DNA of 64,000 nt, from positions 1 through 64,000 of the forward strand of contig DYEF01000074.1 in NCBI GenBank assembly GCA_020725805.1. Reading direction: 5' to 3'. Under the pieces are notes generated by a model that saw nothing but the letters and a program-made list of their open reading frames with translations, ran no database searches and was not told the origin of the DNA. Below, piece by piece: positions 50,374 through 59,072 of the stretch; within the stretch, counting starts at the first letter, position 1, and every line of letters begins with the position of its first letter. This stretch comes from Bdellovibrio sp. (GTDB lineage Bacteria; Myxococcota; SpSt-1050). A program made the position numbers and the translations under genes.

Positions 50374-50514
50374 GTGAGGGATATTTTGATAAATAAGTTA
50401 CATAGGACATATAAGATAACCCAAAGAGCCCAAGATTTGTTCTGTATTTATTATGGATTATCAGAAGTGCTTAAAATCATTATAAAAAGATTAAAGTTGA
50501 TAGAAACCAGTTAA
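50374..50514 (+). CDS. Possible 46-aa ORF (GTG start) of unknown function
   Basis: VRDILINKLHRTYKITQRAQDLFCIYYGLSEVLKIIIKRLKLIETS with AGGAAGAGG upstream; below the ORF-track length cutoff. Confidence 0.25.
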   Translation: MRDILINKLHRTYKITQRAQDLFCIYYGLSEVLKIIIKRLKLIETS

Positions 50515-50684
50515 TACTTGGTTTTGTGGAGGATTTATGAAAAATTTTGGGGTATTTCCAGAGAGATAAAGAAATTACCTTGACATCAAGAATTCATTAG
50601 AGTATTAATATTATGTGAGAATATTAGTGATGACCTGTATATGTTAACTGAAATCTCTTTTTCACTATTATTTTTTTAAAGATT

Positions 50685-51923
50685 ATGCTTGATATTAATA
50701 ACAGAGAAACTGTTATAAAAAAGGCTTTTGGGGGTAGAGTGGAACTTTTTCCAAGTGTTAATGAATTATTTGAATTAGAATTAGCTTATCTTGAGTTTAA
50801 AAGTTTATCAGACGAACAACTTTTAGAAAGAACAGCTTATATAAAGTCAGTTGACAATAAATTCTCAAAGCATTACTTATTATATTCAAATAATTCGAAA
50901 AAAATTCATGCTGACAGGTCATCAACGACACAGGCATATTTTGAAGAAGGACAATTTTCTACAGGATACGCCACTCATGGATTATTCCCTTATCGTGGAA
51001 AATTTCATCCACAATTAATAAAAGGTTTAATAAATATTTTAAACATTCAAAAAGGTGAAACTATTTTAGATCCAATGGCTGGCAGCGGTACAACAAACAT
51101 TGAAGCAGCTTTAATGGGAATTAATTCCAAGGCGATAGATGTTAATCCTTTTTGTCAATTCATGATTAAAACAAAATATGAAGCACTAACTATTGACCTG
51201 AAATTATTAGAACAAACAAAAATTGAAAACAAAAAATTGTTTGATTTTTTCAAGCAAGGTGATGTATTGAAGAGAATAAATAAGATTGGTGATGATAATA
51301 AAATCAAAATATACAATCTTGCATTTTTAGCATTTTTAGACGCTTTGGGTTATTCAAAAAGAGTTGTAAAATCAAATCACGAACAATTATTTGGCAAGGT
51401 TTTACCAAGATATATTGATACTGTAAAATCATTTTTATCTAATCAATATTTTGACCAGAAAAAAATTGGCAATTTGGAAGTTTTATCAGATTCCAATGCT
51501 TTAAACATCAAACTCGAAAGTAATTCCGTTGACTGCGTAATAACCTCTCCGCCATATTCGTTTGCAATTGATTATGTTGAAAATGATAAAGAGCAATTAG
51601 AATTTTTAGGTTATGATACCTATGAATTAAAGAAAAAAATGATCGGTTTAAAAGGGGAAACAAAATTTGAAAAACTTGAAAAATATTTTGCTGACATGGA
51701 TACTTTTTGCTCGCAAGTCTCAAAAGTTATAAAAAGGAAAAAATTTTTTGTTTTGATAATTGGTTCAAATACAAATCAAACCGGAGGAATAAGATTGGAA
51801 GAAAAAGTGATAGATTCAGCCAAAAAACATGATATGACTTTAGTAAAAAGCATATTGAAACCCATTAAGGGAATGAGAAATACAATGAAAGAAGAATATA
51901 TTTTAATTTTTCAAAAGCAATAA
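50685..51923 (+). CDS. DNA methyltransferase (N4/N6 amino-MTase)
   Basis: LFPYRGKFHPQLIKGLINIL, motif I LDPMAGSGTTNIEAALMG, motif IV TSPPYSFAIDYVEND. Confidence 0.9.
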   Translation: MLDINNRETVIKKAFGGRVELFPSVNELFELELAYLEFKSLSDEQLLERTAYIKSVDNKFSKHYLLYSNNSKKIHADRSSTTQAYFEEGQFSTGYATHGLFPYRGKFHPQLIKGLINILNIQKGETILDPMAGSGTTNIEAALMGINSKAIDVNPFCQFMIKTKYEALTIDLKLLEQTKIENKKLFDFFKQGDVLKRINKIGDDNKIKIYNLAFLAFLDALGYSKRVVKSNHEQLFGKVLPRYIDTVKSFLSNQYFDQKKIGNLEVLSDSNALNIKLESNSVDCVITSPPYSFAIDYVENDKEQLEFLGYDTYELKKKMIGLKGETKFEKLEKYFADMDTFCSQVSKVIKRKKFFVLIIGSNTNQTGGIRLEEKVIDSAKKHDMTLVKSILKPIKGMRNTMKEEYILIFQKQ

Positions 51924-51934
51924 TTTTAAATTAC

Positions 51935-52909
51935 ATGACAAGAAGCATTGAAGATAAATTTCAAACAGTAATTCAAAAGAACACATTTTATTTTTTCAAC
52001 TCTAAGTTTGAAGATAATTATGAAGGTTATATCAATTCACTAAAAGAAACCCTTTTAATAGTAAAAAACAAGGTTGAAACAGAAGGTCTAAAAAAAGAAA
52101 TTTTTGAATGGCTTTTGTCAGAGAAAGAAAACGGTTTAAAAGCACTATTAGCATTAACTGGGTTTTCCAATGAATATTTAAAACGACTTACAACAATAAT
52201 TCGCATAGTTGATAATCCTGAACTCAATAAACTTGTTTATAAAGAAAAATGGTATAATGAGAAAAATCCTAATAATATTCAGGAATGGTCTGATGAAATA
52301 ATTTTAAAACACATCAGAAAAAATGAATATTTTAGAAAAGGTATAATTAATATTTTCTTTGAAGGTGCATCCATACCTTTTTTAGCTAATACGATCCCAC
52401 TTTTTGAATTAAAAAAACTTAGCATTTCAAAACTAAAATTTGAAATTCCTGAGTTAATTGATACTCTTATTCGTTATAAGGAAAAAGGTAGTTATTCTGG
52501 AAAGAAAGAGAATAATCCAGAAACTGTTATTACCGAAATATTGGAAAAATTAAGTATTTCGTTTGAAACTGGAGATTTAAGTGAACTTATTGCTAATGCC
52601 CCAGACAGCAAGCGGACAATGGACTTTATTATTCCTAATAAGAAAAATCCATTAATAATAATTGAAAGTTCTTTTTTGGTTACCACATCTTCAGGACAGG
52701 GGGATAAATCTAAAACTGAGATTTCTGTTGATAATTTAATTAAAGAACACTATCCCAAAGCAAGTTTTATTGGCTTTGTAGATGGTATAGGTTGGTATGT
52801 TAGAAAAGGTGATCTAAAAAGAATGGTAACGGCTTATGAAGATGTGTTTACTTATCACAAAGATGAATTAAAAAGATTTGAAAAATTCTTAAAAGATAAA
52901 CTATTATGA
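51935..52909 (+). CDS. Type II restriction endonuclease, DpnII/MboI-like
   Basis: LLALTGFSNEYLKRLTTIIRI; PD-(D/E)XK-like PDSKRTMDFIIPNKKNPLIIIESSF; FIGFVDGIGWYVRKGDLKRMVTAYEDVFTYHKDEL resembles the DpnII C-terminal WITDGxGW region. Confidence 0.75.
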   Translation: MTRSIEDKFQTVIQKNTFYFFNSKFEDNYEGYINSLKETLLIVKNKVETEGLKKEIFEWLLSEKENGLKALLALTGFSNEYLKRLTTIIRIVDNPELNKLVYKEKWYNEKNPNNIQEWSDEIILKHIRKNEYFRKGIINIFFEGASIPFLANTIPLFELKKLSISKLKFEIPELIDTLIRYKEKGSYSGKKENNPETVITEILEKLSISFETGDLSELIANAPDSKRTMDFIIPNKKNPLIIIESSFLVTTSSGQGDKSKTEISVDNLIKEHYPKASFIGFVDGIGWYVRKGDLKRMVTAYEDVFTYHKDELKRFEKFLKDKLL

Positions 52910-54564
52910 GTGAAATTAAATATGAATTTATTGGCATTGGGACACTTATTAAAAACAAAAATCTTAAAGTGCCGACACATCAAAGACCATATTCCTGGCA
53001 AACTGAGCATATTGAAGATTTATTGTATGACATAAAGAATAATTTTAATGAGGATGAGTATTTTCTAGGAACAATAGTATTGACTGCTGGAGATAACAAT
53101 AAAAATGAAATTGTTGATGGACAACAAAGAATAACTTCTGTTTCGTTAATATACGCTTCAATTCGTGATCTATTGCAAAATAAAACAGATTCTGATGAAA
53201 TACACACTAAATATCTAAGCACCTATGATATTCGAACTAAAGAATATTTCCCCAAGTTAGAATTAAGCCAACAGGATAATGAGTTTTATAGAAATTTAAT
53301 AATTAATAAACAGAACAATGCTGAGGCAAGAAGGTTATCTAATACTTATTTAAAAGATGCTTATCATACAATTTTTAATTTTATTACGAGAGTATTAAAA
53401 AATCATAATAATGATGAAAATGTATTAATTGACTGGAAAGATTTTTTAGATGAAAAATTAAAAGTTGTGGTTATAACTGTACCTACAGATGTGAATGCTT
53501 TTACAATTTTTGAAACATTGAACGATAGAGGATTGGCACTAGCACAAACCGATTTAATAAAAAATTATTTATACGGAAAAGCGGATAATAGAATAGATGA
53601 AGTTCAAAGAGCTTGGATAGAACTTGTTTCAAAGATAGAAACAGAAGATGAATCATTATTATTAACTTATATTAAACATTATTGGTTTGTTAATTATTCA
53701 TTTGTTCGTGAAAGCAAAAATGAACTATACAAAGAAATTAAAAATAAAATAAATAACTCTACTCAAGTAACCACTTTTGTAAATAACTTAAAGAATGACA
53801 TTGATATATATTTAGCAATTCTCAATCCTAACTCTTCTTTCTGGAACAACTTTGATAATCTGTGTAAAAACTATATTGAAACTCTTAATTATTTCAGCTT
53901 AGAGCAATACAGACCTCTAGTATTTTCAATTCTTAAAAAATTTCAACCTATTGAGGTAAAGAAATCGTTAAAACTTATCGTTTCTTGGCTTGTTAGAAAC
54001 TTAATTGTTGGAGGTTTAGGAGGAGGTACATTAGAAAAAGCATACGCTGAAAAAGCACATGCAATTATTTCTGAAAATATTAAAAATGCATCTGAGCTAA
54101 GAAATTCCTTAAGCTCCATAATTCCACAAGATGAAACATTTAAAGAACAATTTAGCATAGCAAGTGTTAGTAAAGCAAAATACGCAAGATATTACCTTGC
54201 TGCCATTGAAAATTATAAAAGAGGCAAAGAACATCCAGAACTCATAGTAAACTTAAATCCTGACTCTGTAAATCTTGAACACATTCTACCTGAAAACCCT
54301 GAAAATAATTACCCCAACTTTACAGAGGAACAACATACTGTCTATTATAAGAGGATAGGGAATCTTACTTTGATGAAAACAAAAGAAAACAATGACTTCA
54401 AAAGTTCTAAGTTTTCAGATAAAAAGAAAAAATATACAGAATCTGAATTATGGATAACTAATTCTTTAAGAGAATATGATGATTGGACAATTGAAACAAT
54501 AAATGAAAGACAATCAATTTTAGCTGAATTAGCTTTAAATACATGGTCATTAAGATTTGAATGA
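52906..54564 (+). CDS. DUF262-DUF1524 (GmrSD-like) nuclease
   Basis: N-terminal VPTHQRPYSWQTEHIEDLLYDI, VDGQQRITSVSLI; C-terminal HNH-type NLEHILPENPENN...RIGNLTLMKTKENN. ATGA overlap with REase. Confidence 0.9.
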   Translation: MSEIKYEFIGIGTLIKNKNLKVPTHQRPYSWQTEHIEDLLYDIKNNFNEDEYFLGTIVLTAGDNNKNEIVDGQQRITSVSLIYASIRDLLQNKTDSDEIHTKYLSTYDIRTKEYFPKLELSQQDNEFYRNLIINKQNNAEARRLSNTYLKDAYHTIFNFITRVLKNHNNDENVLIDWKDFLDEKLKVVVITVPTDVNAFTIFETLNDRGLALAQTDLIKNYLYGKADNRIDEVQRAWIELVSKIETEDESLLLTYIKHYWFVNYSFVRESKNELYKEIKNKINNSTQVTTFVNNLKNDIDIYLAILNPNSSFWNNFDNLCKNYIETLNYFSLEQYRPLVFSILKKFQPIEVKKSLKLIVSWLVRNLIVGGLGGGTLEKAYAEKAHAIISENIKNASELRNSLSSIIPQDETFKEQFSIASVSKAKYARYYLAAIENYKRGKEHPELIVNLNPDSVNLEHILPENPENNYPNFTEEQHTVYYKRIGNLTLMKTKENNDFKSSKFSDKKKKYTESELWITNSLREYDDWTIETINERQSILAELALNTWSLRFE

Positions 54565-55663
54565 TATGATTGAAAAATATATTAACCAAATTCATCATGG
54601 AGATTGTCTAGAATTATTCAAGAATATTCCAGACAATTCGGTAGATGTTACTTTTGCTGATCCACCCTTTAATTTAAAAAAGAATTACTCAAGTTATTCG
54701 GATAGTTTAGAATTTCAAGAATACCTGGATTGGTGTGAAAAATGGATCAGTGAAATGGTAAGGGTTACCAAACCAACAGGATCTATATTCGTTCATAACA
54801 TTCCTAAATGGCTAACATATTATGCTGCATTTTTGAATAAACACGCTTATTTTAAACATTGGATCGCTTGGGATGCGCCCACCGCACCGATGGGAAAATC
54901 TTTGCAACCGGCACATTATGGCATCCTATTTTACACTAAAAAAGAAAAAGGAGCAAAAATTTATGAGTTAAGGCATCCGCATAAGCGCGATAGGAAATTA
55001 GGTTATTTACTAAAAGATTATGGCGGTAAAAAAGATGGATTACATCCTTTTGGACCTTTAGTTTCAGATGTTTGGACGGATATTCACAGGATAAAACACA
55101 ATACAAAAAGAGATCCACATCCATGTCAATTGCCTATTCATTTATTAGATAGAATTATATTAATGACTACTGATGAAGGTGATATTGTTTTAGACCCTTT
55201 TGCTGGAACCGGAACAACAGCAATCTCTGCAAAACGCCTTGGAAGAAAATTTATTGGATTTGAATTAGATAAAAAATATGTAGAAATATCTCGACAAAAA
55301 CTTGAAAGAACGCTACCTAACTTTAAATTAGGTGAAAGCTGGGTAAGCTTTTATTTGAATGATATTGTTACGATTAGAAATAATGACTGGCATAATCTTG
55401 CAAAATACTTTTCTATACCGAATCCATTACGGAATATTGATTTTGAACGAGTAAAATTAATTGACAAGAAATTAATTCCCAAAGAACCCGATATTGAAAA
55501 AGATGACTTTGAAAAAGAAAGCAAAATAGCAGAAAAGCCATCGAAAATAAATGAGAAAAAAATTATCGAGATTGAAAGCCCAATGCTAAGTCAGCCACAT
55601 TTGCAGGTCGCTCAGAATAGCCTAAAACCAAATCCTACTAAAAACCTGCCTTTTAAAATTTAA
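54557..55663 (+). CDS. Site-specific DNA methyltransferase (N6-adenine type) with C-terminal extension
   Basis: Motif IV FADPPFNLKKNYSSYSD precedes motif I LDPFAGTGTTAISAKRLGRKFIGFELDKKY; overlaps the DUF262 gene end by 8 nt. Confidence 0.92.
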   Translation: MNDMIEKYINQIHHGDCLELFKNIPDNSVDVTFADPPFNLKKNYSSYSDSLEFQEYLDWCEKWISEMVRVTKPTGSIFVHNIPKWLTYYAAFLNKHAYFKHWIAWDAPTAPMGKSLQPAHYGILFYTKKEKGAKIYELRHPHKRDRKLGYLLKDYGGKKDGLHPFGPLVSDVWTDIHRIKHNTKRDPHPCQLPIHLLDRIILMTTDEGDIVLDPFAGTGTTAISAKRLGRKFIGFELDKKYVEISRQKLERTLPNFKLGESWVSFYLNDIVTIRNNDWHNLAKYFSIPNPLRNIDFERVKLIDKKLIPKEPDIEKDDFEKESKIAEKPSKINEKKIIEIESPMLSQPHLQVAQNSLKPNPTKNLPFKI

Positions 55664-55845
55664 AGACAGAACTATATTCAGCGAAAAAGTGAAGACAAAA
55701 GGGCCCATTTGTAACAACGTGTATATATAAGGAGTTAAAGTCTGAAAGAGATAAAATCAAATAATTAAGTTGGCAAAAAACTGTCAGACGATAAATAATA
55801 AATATTAGACAAACCCTTTTTTCTCTTTTATAGTATGATTGGCAT

Positions 55846-55998
55846 ATGCATTTCTTCTTTATCGACAAGTTCTTTTGCATCAGACTACCGGGTGATATAA
55901 TTGTTCAGAAAAAGAACTTTACATTCTACTTCCCGCTTGCAACATCAATAATTATAAGCATTATTTTATCTCTTCTTTTTAGTATTTTCAAAAGATAA
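55846..55998 (+). pseudogene. Truncated DUF2905 3' fragment (50 codons)
   Basis: MHFFFIDKFFCIRLPGDIIVQKKNFTFYFPLATSIIISIILSLLFSIFKR; shares RLPGDIIVQKKNFTFYFPLATS with 49853-50065 then a diverged in-frame C-terminus. Confidence 0.85.
55881..55946 (+). repeat. 66-bp direct repeat, copy 2 (distal end of defence cassette)
   Basis: Identical over 66 bp to 49948-50013. Confidence 0.97.
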
Positions 55999-56013
55999 AC
56001 AAGATGCTGATTT

Positions 56014-57540
56014 TTATTCTATAAAATTGCAGCTGCAGGAGGAAGAAGAATCAGAAAGATGTGTATCTGCAATAGTGTCCAGTTTTGATATGTCTTCAAA
56101 AAACAGATTGTCCTCAATAACTGGTATGTCATTTGCTGACAGCCCATCTTCGGCAGAGGTATCGGATTTTGCCGGGATGTCTGAGAAAATAGTTGTATCA
56201 ACGTTTTCTGATGATTCATCTTCGGATAAAATATCTTCCTCTCTCATATCTTTTTCAACTCCGGCATCAATGCTCTCGTATTTTGCTATTATTTCCAGAT
56301 ACGGTCTTTTACTAATATCGGAGTATTCTTTTGAGTAAAATGCAGAACCATCGTCCGAAAGGGATATGATATTAAATGAATTTATTTCACCCTGCGAGAT
56401 AATAGACGTAACATCCCAGAAAACCATATCATTTACAGAAAAATATCCTTGATTTGATATAATATTTGTGTTTGGCACAGGCATATTATTGTATGTAAGA
56501 CTCTCCTCTTCCCAGTCATTATCAATCTGCCGGGATATGCCTCCCACATAACCCGAATTTGTCACATATGCCGACACTTTTGCTGAAATTATTTTATATC
56601 CCTTAAAATTATTTAGGTCAAACTTAAGAAAAATCACCCTTCCGTATGAACCACTTCCATCGCCGCCCACCTGAAAATTATCAAGACTGCCCTTTATAGA
56701 ATCAGGTTCTCCTTTTGATGTGAATGTGTCATCAATCGGGAGAATTCTCATTGTTATTATATGTCCAGTATCTTCTAATTGAGCGATATCATTACCAATA
56801 CCAGCATCTGTTGGATTACAAGGATTATTGATAAGTTTGGAATCTTCATTTACATATATCTTTATATTTTTATAGATAGTCCCGGGTTGTTCGCCGTAAT
56901 TTGGCTTTGTAGTCCTGTCTCTTCCAATAAGGATATAGCGGTAATAGGGTGGATAGATGTGAGTATATTCGTAGATTATATTGTTGTCCTTTATGACTTT
57001 AATATTTCCATTCAATTTCCATTCAACAATATACCTGTAGGTTGTGGTATAATCCCATTGATAGTTTGTCTCCACCCTTGCCTCATAATCTATCTCTGCA
57101 CCAGGCTCGCAGATAGGTCTTGTGAGGACCTTGTATTCACAGGGATCAAAATATCCGGTCCCGGTTCTTATAATAAAATAGGATTCTCCGGCAAGATGCA
57201 CCGAATCTCTCTCCTGTTTTTCTGTCTGATACATAGTTATTATATGACATTTCTCAGCATTTGGCTGCTGGCAGGGAAGGAAATTTTTTAGTTCTATCTC
57301 TAATCTTCCCTCACCATAAGCGACTCCAAGGTCATAGCTTATTCTTGAATCAGGACCAGAGGTTGCTACCCAGCCGTCCATTGTAAGCTCTCCGCCCTCC
57401 ATAATACCTTTTGTAGTACCTGAAAGCGGGTCATCGACCTTCAATACCTCTTCTGCAAAAATTAAAAGAGGTATAAAATTAAAAATAAAAATGTATTTTT
57501 TCATAGTCAAAAGTATATCATCTGGCAAATGCTGTGTCAA
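56014..57540 (-). CDS. Secreted protein: N-terminal beta-sandwich-like module, DNRLRE/CBM96-like domain, Asp-rich tail ending CSC
   Basis: Signal peptide (likely MKKYIFIFNFIPLLIFA); GRVIFLKFDLNNFKGYKIISAKVSAYV...DWEEESLTYNNMPVP...RPYLEI; C-terminus DTHLSDSSSSCSCNFIE. Signal peptide implies start near 57504. Confidence 0.75.
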   Translation of the reverse strand: MTQHLPDDILLTMKKYIFIFNFIPLLIFAEEVLKVDDPLSGTTKGIMEGGELTMDGWVATSGPDSRISYDLGVAYGEGRLEIELKNFLPCQQPNAEKCHIITMYQTEKQERDSVHLAGESYFIIRTGTGYFDPCEYKVLTRPICEPGAEIDYEARVETNYQWDYTTTYRYIVEWKLNGNIKVIKDNNIIYEYTHIYPPYYRYILIGRDRTTKPNYGEQPGTIYKNIKIYVNEDSKLINNPCNPTDAGIGNDIAQLEDTGHIITMRILPIDDTFTSKGEPDSIKGSLDNFQVGGDGSGSYGRVIFLKFDLNNFKGYKIISAKVSAYVTNSGYVGGISRQIDNDWEEESLTYNNMPVPNTNIISNQGYFSVNDMVFWDVTSIISQGEINSFNIISLSDDGSAFYSKEYSDISKRPYLEIIAKYESIDAGVEKDMREEDILSEDESSENVDTTIFSDIPAKSDTSAEDGLSANDIPVIEDNLFFEDISKLDTIADTHLSDSSSSCSCNFIE

Positions 57541-57611
57541 AACCTAGTTCAAACTTGACGAAAAGATATTAAAGCTGTAGTATAAGCTTAGTCCCGGACG
57601 AGGTTTGTAAA

Positions 57612-58880
57612 ATGACAAACAGAAGATTTTTTTTATTCGTTAGTTTTTTAATGCTGATATCTTTAAGCTTGTATTCCTATGACCTATCTTTGTCTCTGAG
57701 TGACAGGAATGAACTTGATAGTTTGAACGCAATAATAAAAGGGGGAGAAATTACATCCGAGGGTTTCAGGGTAACTTCCCAGAATACAGGGTTGATTATT
57801 CCATTGCCTCAGGGAATCAATCCATCTCAGGGATATTTAAAAATAAAAATGACAAAATTTCCACAGAGCTGGCCGCATGAACCGGATATATGTCCAGATC
57901 CGGGAGTAGGGAGCCCTTGGGCAAAGACTGTATTCGGGATGGGGATATCTCCGGATAATTTATGGGAAGGTGAAGGAGGTCCTGGTTTTATTGAATCTCA
58001 TTATTTGAGGTGTGAGAATCCTTGTGACAGTGGATATCAGGGGGCATTCAGGCATAAGTTTAAAGGTGCTGGTGCTCAGGATACCTGCTGGGCTACAACT
58101 GTAATGTCTTATTACTTCTGTAATGACTCTGGACATATACTTGAAATAGAACACAGATGGGATATAAGCGGTCACTACTGGGTTCTTGAAGATGGTATTG
58201 AGAAGACGGCAAGAGGGGAATCGTGTGGAGTACTTGACAAGAATTTCAGATGGTATATTCATATTGCACATGGAAATGATAACGAATTCGCTACCAATGG
58301 AGATATAACAGGTGCGGTCTTTTTTGACCTTGTAGTTCATTTTGACGACGTGAATTCATTCTGCGGAGATGGGATTTGTAATGCAAATGAGAATTGTTCA
58401 GATTGTCCTCAGGACTGCGGCTGTAAATCGCCCTGTTATATTTGTAAACAAAACAAGTGTGAATGTAATTCCCCTAATTATGAATGTCCATCCTGTATAC
58501 CTTCCTGCAGTCAGAATGCTATTTTGAATCAGACAAGTACTTTATGCTGCGGTAAAAATAGCATTTGTGCCACAGGGAAGAGAGAGTTTGAGTCATATGA
58601 TTGTAATTTATGCTGTGAAGGGTTTGACTGCATAGTAGAGAATCTGAATGATGCAGGTGAAGGAGATACACCTGCAGAAGATATGGTAGAGAAAAATGAT
58701 CTGGATGAAAACAGTGATATAAATGGATTTGAAGATATATATAATGGGACGGAAGAAAGCATAGACCATGGTTCAGCAGTAGAGCTTACGTCAACTGATG
58801 TAGATGTTTTAAGATTTGATATATCATCTGGTTCTGAGAGCAGGGAGAATTCTGGCTGTAGTTGTGAATATTTGAAATGA
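57612..58880 (+). CDS. Secreted Cys-rich paralog with Asp-rich tail ending CSC
   Basis: Signal peptide; IIKGGEITSEGFRVTSQNTGLIIPL parallels IMEGGELTMDGWVATSGPDSRISYDL in 56014-57540; C-terminus ISSGSESRENSGCSCEYLK. Confidence 0.75.
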   Translation: MTNRRFFLFVSFLMLISLSLYSYDLSLSLSDRNELDSLNAIIKGGEITSEGFRVTSQNTGLIIPLPQGINPSQGYLKIKMTKFPQSWPHEPDICPDPGVGSPWAKTVFGMGISPDNLWEGEGGPGFIESHYLRCENPCDSGYQGAFRHKFKGAGAQDTCWATTVMSYYFCNDSGHILEIEHRWDISGHYWVLEDGIEKTARGESCGVLDKNFRWYIHIAHGNDNEFATNGDITGAVFFDLVVHFDDVNSFCGDGICNANENCSDCPQDCGCKSPCYICKQNKCECNSPNYECPSCIPSCSQNAILNQTSTLCCGKNSICATGKREFESYDCNLCCEGFDCIVENLNDAGEGDTPAEDMVEKNDLDENSDINGFEDIYNGTEESIDHGSAVELTSTDVDVLRFDISSGSESRENSGCSCEYLK

Positions 58881-59020
58881 ATCTCTTAATCTGATTTTTC
58901 CTGTCAGTAGATTTATTGCGTAATAGTTTGAAAAAAGATAAAAAGCTCATTGAGCTCTTGCAGGAAAAGTAACTTTGAATAAAAATTTATTAGTGTCATT
59001 TTTCAGTTTCATTCTTTTTA

Positions 59021-59048
59021 TTGACTTAAACTCATTTGGTTGTAAATA
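59021..59048 (+). promoter_or_regulatory. Sigma-70-like promoter upstream of the SHMT-GcvT fusion
   Basis: TTGACT (59021-59026), 16-nt spacer, TAAATA (59043-59048); RBS AGGAGG at 59062-59067. Confidence 0.45.
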
Positions 59049-59072
59049 TTAACCCCGATTCAGGAGGTATGT

